From: an uncultured Bacteroidota bacterium
Lineage (GTDB): Bacteria > Bacteroidota > Bacteroidia > Bacteroidales > VadinHA17
Reading direction: 5' to 3'
Assembly: GCA_903865465.1 (NCBI GenBank)
Contig: CAIPJU010000627.1
Coordinates: 1-6,055 of the forward strand
Length of the DNA stretch: 6,055 bases
Shown here: positions 1 to 6,055 of the stretch, piece after piece
Layout of the letters: the number at the start of each line of letters is the position of its first letter
How positions within the stretch are numbered: the first letter of the stretch is position 1
The notes under the pieces: generated by a model
The model's input: only the letters and a program-made list of their open reading frames with translations
Told to the model about the DNA's origin: nothing
Database searches by the model: none
Program-made: the position numbers and the translations under genes

Positions 1-1902
1 CCAGGTGATGAATGGACAGGTCCCCTGCTGACAGCTTTGGTCAGGGACCCGGTAACTTCGGTCAGAAATGCTGATGGCTCTTTCACAAAAAGCATATTTA
101 ACGATACATTTAACCCGGCTGCCACAATTGAATATTATAATAACAAAAATATTACATACAGAACATTAGGTAATGTATTCGCCGATATAACCTTACTAAA
201 AGGATTAGTGTTCAGAACATATTATTCATTTGAATACACCTATAGTGATGCCAGAGATTATACCCCTGTATATTATGTGTTCAACGCACAGCAAAATGCT
301 CTAAGTTCAATAAGCGATTACTATGGAAAGAATTATATTCTGCAATGGACAAATACATTGAATTATGAAAAGAAATTTGGTAACCATTCTTTTTCAGCAT
401 TAGCAGGAACTGAAAATTTTAGTGACGATTACAACGCTAGTGGCATTGCAGTAAGTGGTCTTCCTAAAGATTACGATGCTATCACCATAGATAACGCTTC
501 TGGTAACAATTCAGCCAGGGTTAGTGGATCCTACTCCCAATCGCGGCAGTATTCATTTTTGGCAAGATTAAACTATAGCTTTAAGGATAAGTATTTATTA
601 ACTTCCAATTTCCGGGCAGACGGTTCATCGAAATTCGTTAAAGGGAAAAGATGGGATTATTTCCCTTCATTCTCTCTTGGATGGAAAATGTCTGAAGAGC
701 CTTTCCTGAAATCCGTTGATTTTATCAACAGTCTTAAATTAAGAGCCGGTTGGGGTGAGATTGGTAATCAGGGGAGTGTCGGTTCTTATGATTATTTGAC
801 TACCGCAAGCTCGGGCGCTGACTATATATGGGGCGGTGTACTTCGTCCCGGTTACTCTTTCCCTGGTGTGGGGAATTCGGAACTAAGGTGGGAAAAAACA
901 AAAACTACAAACTTTGGTGTTGATTTTAGTGTACTCAATAGCAAGCTATCAGGTACAATAGAATATTATGTAAGAAACACAACCGGGATGTTACTGCAGG
1001 TTCCAACTCCGGGGCAAACCGGAATTCAAAATAGTCCGTATCAAAATGCCGGTGAGATGAAGAATTCAGGCATTGAACTCTCTTTAGAGTATAGAAATAT
1101 GGAGCACGCCTTTACCTACTCTTTTGGTGGAAATTTCAGCACAATCAAAAATAATGTTGTAAGTCTGGGTGTAATACAGGGTTTTATTTCCAGCGCCTCA
1201 TTTGCCAATATGGCTTTTTTAGAGAGAACTTATGCCGGTTCGCCAATAGCTCAGTTTTACGGATACAAAACCGATGGTTTGTTCCAGAATCAGGCAGAAA
1301 TTGATGCACAGACAGCTCAAAAAAATGTGTCTCCCGGCGATATAAGATATGTTGATGCCGATAAGAATGGTGAACTGGATGTAGTAAAACTTGGAAGCCC
1401 GCTGCCAAAATTTACCTATTCCTTTAATGCAAACATTTCATATAAAGGTTTTGATTTAAGTACAACATTTCAGGGTGTTTATGGCAATAAGCTTTTTAAC
1501 GGGCCCGCCATATATACCAAATCCTCAACCTCAGCCTGGAACCTTTCAAGGGATATGATTAACCGTTGGGTTGGCGAAGGTACTCAAACCGATGCCCGCT
1601 ATCCGCGTATGGCTGCCAATGATGTTAATAACGGATATATCTCGGATCGTTTTGTTGAAGACGGATCCTATTTCAGGATTAAAACACTTCAATTAGGATA
1701 TAGTCTCAATAAGAGCCTGATATCCAAAATGTGTTTAACTAATGTGCGTATATATTTAAATGCACAAAATCTCCTGACATATACCAAATATACAGGCCTC
1801 GATCCTGAAATTGGTATTAACGGACCTCTTGAAATAGGTGTTGACCGTGGAGTTTATCCTCAGGGCAGAACTTATAGCTTAGGTTTGAATGTTACTTTTT
1901 AA
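1..1902 (+). CDS. SusC/RagA-family TonB-dependent outer-membrane transporter, C-terminal part (5' end outside window)
   Basis: This is the outer-membrane beta-barrel that imports oligosaccharides with TonB energy, working with the SusD-like lipoprotein encoded next. Frame 1 is open from the first base, so the gene enters from the left. The 633 codons here would be roughly the last 60% of a family member of about 1000 residues; the signal peptide, carboxypeptidase-D-like domain, TonB box and most or all of the plug are missing. Typical SusC barrel motifs are present: ALVRDPVTSVRNADGS near residues 12-28, FRADGSSKF followed by RWDYFPSFSLGW at about 204-228, LKLRAGWGEIGNQ at about 245-257, FYGYKTDGLF, then SPGDIRYVDADKNGELD, which carries a DxDxNGxxD calcium-loop-like element. 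The protein ends in the family-typical YSLGLNVTF with a terminal aromatic residue, as expected for barrel insertion. A TTG at 37 is not a real start because the homology continues upstream. The susD-like start lies 26 bp after the stop. The family is certain; the substrate cannot be read from the sequence. Confidence 0.96.
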   Translation, partial: PGDEWTGPLLTALVRDPVTSVRNADGSFTKSIFNDTFNPAATIEYYNNKNITYRTLGNVFADITLLKGLVFRTYYSFEYTYSDARDYTPVYYVFNAQQNALSSISDYYGKNYILQWTNTLNYEKKFGNHSFSALAGTENFSDDYNASGIAVSGLPKDYDAITIDNASGNNSARVSGSYSQSRQYSFLARLNYSFKDKYLLTSNFRADGSSKFVKGKRWDYFPSFSLGWKMSEEPFLKSVDFINSLKLRAGWGEIGNQGSVGSYDYLTTASSGADYIWGGVLRPGYSFPGVGNSELRWEKTKTTNFGVDFSVLNSKLSGTIEYYVRNTTGMLLQVPTPGQTGIQNSPYQNAGEMKNSGIELSLEYRNMEHAFTYSFGGNFSTIKNNVVSLGVIQGFISSASFANMAFLERTYAGSPIAQFYGYKTDGLFQNQAEIDAQTAQKNVSPGDIRYVDADKNGELDVVKLGSPLPKFTYSFNANISYKGFDLSTTFQGVYGNKLFNGPAIYTKSSTSAWNLSRDMINRWVGEGTQTDARYPRMAANDVNNGYISDRFVEDGSYFRIKTLQLGYSLNKSLISKMCLTNVRIYLNAQNLLTYTKYTGLDPEIGINGPLEIGVDRGVYPQGRTYSLGLNVTF

Positions 1903-1928
1903 TTTCTCATTATTAAAAACTTAAGTCA

Positions 1929-3392
1929 ATGAAAAACTTATTTTCTTATAGCGTAATAGTTGTCTGCATGTTACTTGGTTTACAGGCCTGCAAGCCGGAA
2001 AAATTTTTAGATACACCTGTGCCTAATATCACTGATGCGACTTTCTTTGAAAATGATGCTGCTGCGTTATCGGTATTACCTGGCGTATATGACCCTGCAG
2101 GATGGGGTAATTATTCTCAATACCTTGAGTGGGCTATCGGCGATGTTGTCTCAGACGATGCAGTAAAAGGTGGCGGAGGTGATGGCGATCAGCCTCAGAT
2201 GTACGATCTGGAGCATTTTCAGGCAACAGAACAGACTGCAGTACTTGAATCTGTGTGGTCTGACCTTTATGTAGGGATAAATCGCGCCAACAAGCTTATT
2301 AGTGGAGTTACTGATAATAGTAAAATAAGCGCTGATGTTCAGAAACGCCTGATTGCAGAATCTAAGTTTTTGAGGGCTTATTATAACTTCTGTCTGGTAA
2401 GGATATTTGGAGGAATACCAATAGTAGATCATATCCTGGTACCCTCAGAATATACTAATCCCAGAAATACTATAGAAGAATGCTGGACATTCATTGAAAG
2501 TGATCTTAAATCAGCAATTCCTGATTTGCCTCTCAAAAGCGCAATGTCAGCTAATGATTTAGGCCGCGCAACATGGGGTTCTGCAGCTGCACTTTTAACA
2601 AAAGCATATATCTACCAGGAAAAATGGACTGAGGCTGATGCTTTGGCAACAGAAATTATTGGTTCAGGAGAATATCGCTTACAACCAAACTATGGTGATC
2701 TTTTTATTGTTGAAACCGATAATGGTATGGAATCTATTTTCGATATTCAAAGAAAAGTTTTCCCTAATGCTCCGTATGATATGGGCGAGGCAACCTATGC
2801 CGAGATTTATCAGGAGACACGCTGGGATGGCATTGGATGGGGATTCGATCAACCTACACAGGATTTATATAACGAATTCGAAACGGGTGATATTCGCAGA
2901 AAATGGACAATAATTTCTGATGGTGATACGCTATGGAAAGGCACACCTGATGAAGTAATTATTTATACCCGGCAAGACCCGGTTCATAATCCTGATGCAG
3001 TTACCGGATATTGTAAACGTAAAATACAGCTTCCCGCAAGTAAAAGAGGTGAGAGAAGTGATCAGTCACCTTTGAATACCAGGGAGATTCGCTATGCTGA
3101 GGTATTTCTCTGGCAGGCAGAGGCGAGAGCCCATACAGGTGGAGATTGGGAATCACCTTTAGATAGTGTCCGGTTCAGGGTTAACATGGGCCACACAACA
3201 ATTTCTGACCCTCTTGTTGCAGTTTACCATGAGCGAAGGGTTGAACTTGGGCTGGAAAGTCATCGATATTGGGACCTCGTCCGTACCGGTCGTGGAAACC
3301 TGATGGATGGCTACGCGGATAATAAACGCTATTTTCCAATACCTCGTATTCAAAGAGACCTAAACCCCAACCTTACTAAAAATCCTTATTAG
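1929..3392 (+). CDS. SusD/RagB-family nutrient-binding outer-membrane lipoprotein
   Basis: This is the cell-surface glycan-binding lid that closes over the SusC barrel. The 487-residue length is normal for the family. The N-terminus is a lipoprotein signal peptide with lipobox LQAC (Cys21), followed by the typical KPEKFLDTP. Family landmarks in order are: VWSDLYVGINRANKLI at about 109-124, AESKFLRAYYNFCLVRIFGG at about 143-162 with IPIVD, a TPR-like segment GRATWGSAAALLTKAYIY at about 212-229, the RYAEVFLWQAEA helix at about 388-399, HERRVELGLESHRYWDLVR at about 434-452, and a C-terminus with YFPIPRIQRDLNPNLTKNPY. The start is ATG at 1929, which places the signal peptide correctly; no Shine-Dalgarno is seen, which is usual in Bacteroidota. 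The gene ends in TAG, with a TAA four codons further on. It is very probably co-transcribed with the upstream susC-like gene. The family is secure; ligand specificity is unknown. Confidence 0.97.
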   Translation: MKNLFSYSVIVVCMLLGLQACKPEKFLDTPVPNITDATFFENDAAALSVLPGVYDPAGWGNYSQYLEWAIGDVVSDDAVKGGGGDGDQPQMYDLEHFQATEQTAVLESVWSDLYVGINRANKLISGVTDNSKISADVQKRLIAESKFLRAYYNFCLVRIFGGIPIVDHILVPSEYTNPRNTIEECWTFIESDLKSAIPDLPLKSAMSANDLGRATWGSAAALLTKAYIYQEKWTEADALATEIIGSGEYRLQPNYGDLFIVETDNGMESIFDIQRKVFPNAPYDMGEATYAEIYQETRWDGIGWGFDQPTQDLYNEFETGDIRRKWTIISDGDTLWKGTPDEVIIYTRQDPVHNPDAVTGYCKRKIQLPASKRGERSDQSPLNTREIRYAEVFLWQAEARAHTGGDWESPLDSVRFRVNMGHTTISDPLVAVYHERRVELGLESHRYWDLVRTGRGNLMDGYADNKRYFPIPRIQRDLNPNLTKNPY

Positions 3393-3459
3393 AGTCATCG
3401 TTAATTTATGACATGTTATCTGTGAAAATTAGAGCAACTTTTTATAAAGATATTTAATC

Positions 3460-4293
3460 ATGAAAAAAACAATATTTACAATAATAACAGGATTAACATT
3501 GATATTCTTATTTTCCTGTGAACCGCAGGCCGATAAAATCGGGAAAATTGCTCCTCCTCCATCTAACGCCAGTATTGTCATTGACGCTACTGATCCTTTT
3601 AATCCATATTTTAGCGCCGTGGCTGATAATGGTTTTATTTGCTACTGGGATTTTGGAAATGGACAGAAGCGCGTTGGACCACAGAAGGTTTCCTCTTATT
3701 ATCCTTTTCCAAACACCTATAATGTATCATGCAATATCTATGGAGAAGGTGGACAAGGACCAGTAAAGGCTCAAACCACGTTTACCGTTACAACAACAGA
3801 TCCAACAGTTGTAAATAAACCAATCTTTAAGGAACTAACCGGAGGCGGAGCAGGAAGAACATGGGTCTACAATACTGATCCTGCCACCGGAATACCTGAT
3901 TATTGCTACCAAACCACAAATGACCTGGCAGATTATCCTGATAACTGGATGCCAAGTGCCAGCTGGGGACAATGTGCCCGGATTACCCCGGACATTAATG
4001 GAGAGATGGTATTTGACTTTAATGGAGGGAGCATCAATTATACCTACCATCATGTCGCAGGTGATGAAGGCGTAAAAGGTACCTTTGTTGTAAATGGCGC
4101 TGATAAGACAATTACAATTGTTGATCCCTATATTCTGGATTACGCTATCGATTGTACAAATTCATCTGCCTCCGCCACAGGTGTTTTCAAAATTGAACTT
4201 CTTACAGATGACTTAATGGTCCTATGGCAGGATCAGAAAGATGGTGGAACTGGTTGGGGATGGAGCTTCAAACGCAAAGGATATAATCCATAA
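3460..4293 (+). CDS. PKD-domain surface lipoprotein, probable surface glycan-binding protein (SGBP/SusE-F position)
   Basis: This 277-residue lipoprotein most likely helps hold glycan at the cell surface for the SusCD importer. It has a short lipoprotein signal with lipobox LFSC (Cys20). It is followed by a PKD/immunoglobulin-like domain at about residues 37-112: the hallmark CYWDFGNG lies at about 61-68, and the domain closes with the strand QTTFTVTTT. A linker leads to a C-terminal domain (about 120-277) that opens with ELTGGGAGRTWVYN. This domain is rich in aromatic residues (NWMPSASWG, YTYHH, WQDQKDGGTGWGWSF) and resembles the beta-rich C-terminal modules of PUL surface glycan-binding proteins. 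I see no catalytic motif, so binding is inferred rather than enzymatic activity. The gene lies 67 bp after the susD-like gene in the classic SGBP slot. The 5' UTR is AT-rich and no Shine-Dalgarno is visible. The PKD domain and lipoprotein status are read directly; the SGBP role comes from position and composition. Confidence 0.85.
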   Translation: MKKTIFTIITGLTLIFLFSCEPQADKIGKIAPPPSNASIVIDATDPFNPYFSAVADNGFICYWDFGNGQKRVGPQKVSSYYPFPNTYNVSCNIYGEGGQGPVKAQTTFTVTTTDPTVVNKPIFKELTGGGAGRTWVYNTDPATGIPDYCYQTTNDLADYPDNWMPSASWGQCARITPDINGEMVFDFNGGSINYTYHHVAGDEGVKGTFVVNGADKTITIVDPYILDYAIDCTNSSASATGVFKIELLTDDLMVLWQDQKDGGTGWGWSFKRKGYNP

Positions 4294-4300
4294 CTTTTTT
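4279..4300 (+). terminator. Weak candidate transcription terminator after the PKD lipoprotein gene
   Basis: A 4-bp stem GGAT/ATCC (4279-4282 with 4286-4289, 3-base loop) overlaps the end of the gene and is followed within a few bases by a run of six T (4295-4300). The stem is short and AT-rich, so it may be chance. If real, it would partly separate the SusCD/SGBP transcript from the regulator gene. Confidence 0.15.
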
Positions 4301-4405
4301 AAATACATTTTTCTTTTGGTATTATTAATTGTAATAACAGTTTAATTTCAGCCTATTTCGCCCTGATTCAATAGGGGAGATAAAAGAATATTAAACAATT
4401 AGTAT
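4294..4405 (+). promoter_or_regulatory. Intergenic region upstream of the DeoR-type gene, with small inverted repeats; probable promoter/operator
   Basis: This 112-bp gap is the longest between complete genes in the window, so it is the likeliest place for the regulator's promoter. It contains a perfect AT-only inverted repeat TTATTA-attg-TAATAA (4322-4337) and a 6-bp inverted repeat CCTATT/AATAGG separated by 12 bases (4352-4357 and 4370-4375). A TTTG at 4315-4318 could serve as a Bacteroidota -33 element. The best following -7 candidate, TAATTTCA at 4343-4350, matches TAnnTTTG poorly and at long spacing. The promoter is therefore not convincingly located. DeoR-type repressors commonly autoregulate, so either repeat could be an operator; this is inference. 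Confidence 0.3.
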
Positions 4406-5197
4406 ATGAAAAGGACGAAGAACGGGAATAGTAATGTCGTATTTCAGGAAGAAAGGCTTGAGAAAATCATAGCACTTCTCGAAAAAGAAGATCGTTTAGT
4501 AACAAAAAATCTTCCTGAAATCTTAAATACAACATCAGTAACTATCCGAAAGGATATTGCAATTCTTGAACAGAGAGGTTTACTGAAAAGAACTCACGGA
4601 GGAGCTATTAAACCAAGAAAGCTTTTTCATGGTTTAGCATTGAACGAAAAGGAGAAACTCAACCTGGAGGAAAAAATCCGAATCGCAAAAAAGGCTGCCA
4701 AACTCATTTCCGAAGGTGATACAATTATTCTGGACTCAGGTTCTACAACCAGCTTTGTTGCAAAAGAAATAAAGCATATGAAAGGGATCACGGTCATTAC
4801 CAATGCAATTAACATTGTAAGCATACTTTTGAATAGTGATATTGATGTGATATTAATCGGAGGATTACTGCTTAAAGATACAACAACGCTTGTTGGCCCT
4901 TTAGCCGACAATGAATTACGGAAAATATCAGCAGACAAATTGTTCATTGGAGTTGATGGAATTGATTTTGAGGTGGGGCTGACAACACCCAACATTTTAG
5001 AAGCCAATACAAGTCGGGTAATGATGGAAATGTCAGGTGAAATAATTCTCGTAGTAGATGCCTCGAAATTCGGCAGAAGAAGTTTGGGAGTTATTTCAAA
5101 GGTTAGTGAAATTAACAGTATAATAACAACAAAGAAATTATCGGAAAACGAATTAAAAAAATTTGCTGATTATGATGTTAAAGTATTTATTGTATAA
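4406..5197 (+). CDS. DeoR/GlpR-family transcriptional regulator of sugar metabolism
   Basis: This is a 263-residue cytoplasmic repressor of the usual DeoR-family length. The N-terminal winged helix-turn-helix (about 15-70) contains the family signature TSVTIRKDIAILEQRGLL leading into KRTHGGAI. The C-terminal DeoRC sensor domain (about 85-245) resembles ribose-5-phosphate-isomerase-like folds that bind a phosphorylated sugar. Its landmarks are LDSGSTT (109-115), ITNA (131-134), LIGG (150-153), LVGP (162-165), GVDGID (182-187), GLTT (191-194) and VVDASKFG (216-223). All expected effector-pocket motifs are intact. The ATG is fixed by an in-frame TAG six bases upstream; no Shine-Dalgarno is seen at normal spacing. 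It lies directly before an interrupted ORF and a GlmS-like SIS gene, as agaR- and glpR-type regulators often sit next to sugar-phosphate genes. The likely effector is the SIS protein's substrate or product, and the likely targets are this locus itself; both are inferred. Confidence 0.94.
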   Translation: MKRTKNGNSNVVFQEERLEKIIALLEKEDRLVTKNLPEILNTTSVTIRKDIAILEQRGLLKRTHGGAIKPRKLFHGLALNEKEKLNLEEKIRIAKKAAKLISEGDTIILDSGSTTSFVAKEIKHMKGITVITNAINIVSILLNSDIDVILIGGLLLKDTTTLVGPLADNELRKISADKLFIGVDGIDFEVGLTTPNILEANTSRVMMEMSGEIILVVDASKFGRRSLGVISKVSEINSIITTKKLSENELKKFADYDVKVFIV

Positions 5198-5219
5198 ATA
5201 ATTTGTATAAAACAAGCAT

Positions 5220-5420
5220 ATGGGTAAAAAGAAAATAGCAATACTCCTTACTTTTGTGTTAATTGGAAACTGTGCCCTCCTCGGGCAGAAATCAACCTAG
5301 CCTGCAATTGTTGACGACCAGTTAATCCTTCAGGGAGATAAATTCAGCTGGGAAGCTAATGTGGTTCATACGTTTTCAATAGACTGTGTTTGGGTAATTC
5401 ACATGGTTAAACTTAAATAA
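5220..5420 (+). pseudogene. Remnant of a secreted-protein gene: signal peptide, in-frame TAG, then a short continuation
   Basis: An ATG at 5220, 22 bp after the regulator stop, opens MGKKKIAILLTFVLIGNCALLGQKST. This is a good signal peptide: a lysine-rich start, a hydrophobic core, and a likely cleavage near LLG|Q, a common Bacteroidota pattern. It stops at TAG (5298-5300). The same frame then stays open for 39 more codons (PAIVDDQLILQGDKF, then SWEANVVHTFS, ending in VIHMVKLK) to TAA at 5418-5420. A secretion signal joined to so short a body suggests a once-larger exported enzyme or binding protein that has suffered a nonsense mutation and probably an internal deletion. I cannot name the parent family. 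Alternatives are a genuine 26-residue leader peptide, or a sequencing or assembly error. TAG recoding is unlikely because the susD-like gene ends normally with TAG. The final TAA lies one base before the SIS start codon. Confidence 0.55.
5249..5256 (+). promoter_or_regulatory. Candidate Bacteroidota -7 promoter element (TACTTTTG) inside the remnant
   Basis: TACTTTTG matches the Bacteroidota -7 consensus TAnnTTTG exactly and lies about 165 bp upstream of the SIS gene. No TTTG is present at the expected -33 spacing (the nearest, at 5202-5205, is much too far away), so this may be a chance match within the signal-peptide codons. Confidence 0.15.
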
Positions 5421-5421
5421 T

Positions 5422-6055
5422 ATGAAAAAATTTCTGGAAGAAATATTCGAACAACCAGCAGCTCTTGAGCGCACTTTACAATACTATATTAGTCAGGAAG
5501 GAAAAGACCTGCTTGAAAAATTGAAGAATACAATAAAGGCTGAACACTTTGAGCAAATAATATTTACAGGAATGGGAAGTTCCTATTTTACATCCCATGC
5601 TGCCTCCATTCTGTTCAACAGTTTGAAAATAAGTTCATTTGTGATTAATTCCAGCGAATTATTGCATTATAATCTCAATTTACTTAAGAAGAAGACTTTG
5701 CTGATAAGTTTTTCTCAGTCAGGTGAAAGCTTCGAAGTGACGCAACTGTTAAATCAGCTTCCTTCAAATGTTTTTTGCGTAGGGATTACTAATGAAGCTG
5801 ACAGTACTCTTGCTATAAGAGCAGATATTGCCCTACTCGGTTTGGCTGGAACAGAAGAAATGACTTCTACTAAAACATATGTTGTAACATCACTTGTTTC
5901 CTTCATTTTAGGATGGTATTTAGCGGGTAAATGGAATGATGAAAGAATACAGATGATCAAAGATCTTATTAGTAATTTTAAAACAACACTTGCCAGTTAT
6001 CAATTGTGGATGAATGATGCACTGGCATTTTTAGGTGTTATACAGACGATACAAA
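5422..6055 (+). CDS. SIS-domain sugar-phosphate isomerase/deaminase, GlmS-isomerase-like (3' end outside window)
   Basis: The first 211 residues are seen; the gene runs off the right edge. It begins directly with MKKFLEEIFEQPAALERTL, matching the start of the GlmS isomerase half (the EI.EQP motif), so it lacks the N-terminal glutaminase domain and cannot use glutamine as GlmS does. The first SIS domain is intact: GMGSS (50-54) and SFSQSGES (96-103), expected phosphosugar-binding loops, then TNEADSTLA (123-131), and AGTEEMTSTKTY (142-153), the counterpart of the GlmS AGPE..VASTKA segment. The second SIS domain, with the ring-opening and isomerisation residues, would lie beyond the window. Family relatives include NagB-II-type glucosamine-6-phosphate deaminases, AgaS-type ketose/aldose isomerases and FrlB-type fructosamine-6-phosphate deglycases; I cannot choose among them. 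The start is ATG at 5422; the frame has a TAA at 5395-5397 and no other ATG in between. A cytoplasmic catabolic role beside a DeoR-type regulator is the best reading. Confidence 0.9.
   Translation, partial: MKKFLEEIFEQPAALERTLQYYISQEGKDLLEKLKNTIKAEHFEQIIFTGMGSSYFTSHAASILFNSLKISSFVINSSELLHYNLNLLKKKTLLISFSQSGESFEVTQLLNQLPSNVFCVGITNEADSTLAIRADIALLGLAGTEEMTSTKTYVVTSLVSFILGWYLAGKWNDERIQMIKDLISNFKTTLASYQLWMNDALAFLGVIQTIQ

Noticed and set aside
1184..1408. Reverse-strand open frame of about 74 codons inside the susC-like gene
   Set aside because: It lies wholly within a strongly supported CDS, its product has no recognisable family features, and similar antisense frames occur elsewhere in the window by chance.
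2638..2913. Forward-strand 91-codon frame inside the susD-like gene
   Set aside because: It overlaps the SusD TPR region in another frame and has no family signature.
4080..4087. TACCTTTG, a perfect match to the Bacteroidota -7 consensus, inside the PKD lipoprotein gene
   Set aside because: No TTTG is present 19-21 bases upstream and it sits in the middle of a coding region, so it is probably chance.
4361..4376. CCCT/AGGG hairpin before the regulator gene
   Set aside because: It has only four base pairs with an 8-base loop, no following T-run, and it conflicts with the longer CCTATT/AATAGG pairing.
4374..4379. GGGGAG as a Shine-Dalgarno for the DeoR-type gene
   Set aside because: It is 26 bases before the ATG, too far for a ribosome binding site, and Bacteroidota rarely rely on such motifs.
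4627..5007. Reverse-strand open frame of 126 codons inside the DeoR-type gene
   Set aside because: It is antisense to a gene with all expected family motifs; the serine- and isoleucine-rich product looks like a shadow translation.
5298..5300. Recoding of TAG as an amino acid in the interrupted ORF
   Set aside because: TAG is used as an ordinary terminator for the susD-like gene at 3390-3392, and no special downstream element or recoding machinery is visible.

Overview
The window reads as a Bacteroidota (Bacteroidetes) polysaccharide utilization locus (PUL). The evidence is an adjacent SusC-like/SusD-like pair, surface lipoproteins with Bacteroidota-style lipoboxes, AT-rich intergenic DNA and no convincing Shine-Dalgarno sequences. 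I cannot place it below phylum from this sequence. All recognisable genes lie on the + strand.

Region 1 (1-4293) is the glycan-capture module. It holds the C-terminal about 630 residues of a SusC/RagA TonB-dependent outer-membrane transporter whose N-terminus lies before the window, a complete SusD/RagB substrate-binding lipoprotein, and a complete PKD-domain lipoprotein that sits where surface glycan-binding proteins (SusE/F-like, SGBP) usually sit. The spacings are 26 and 67 bp and suggest one transcript.

Region 2 (4294-6055) is a control and cytoplasmic-metabolism module. After a 112-bp gap with small inverted repeats comes a complete DeoR/GlpR-type repressor. Next is a roughly 200-bp stretch that looks like the broken remnant of a secreted-protein gene: a signal peptide, then an in-frame TAG, then a further 39 open codons. 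The last gene is the first 211 codons of a SIS-domain protein that resembles the isomerase half of GlmS and runs off the right edge.

Taken together, the SusC/D/SGBP trio would bind and import an oligosaccharide. The SIS protein would act on a phosphorylated (probably amino or ketose) sugar derived from it, and the DeoR-type protein would sense a sugar phosphate and regulate the locus. That makes an amino-sugar-containing glycan a reasonable but unproven substrate guess. No glycoside hydrolase, sulfatase, kinase, mobile element, RNA gene or CRISPR array is visible. I do not see a clearly new biological system. The most unusual item is the interrupted gene between the regulator and the SIS gene, whose stop codon nearly abuts the SIS start.
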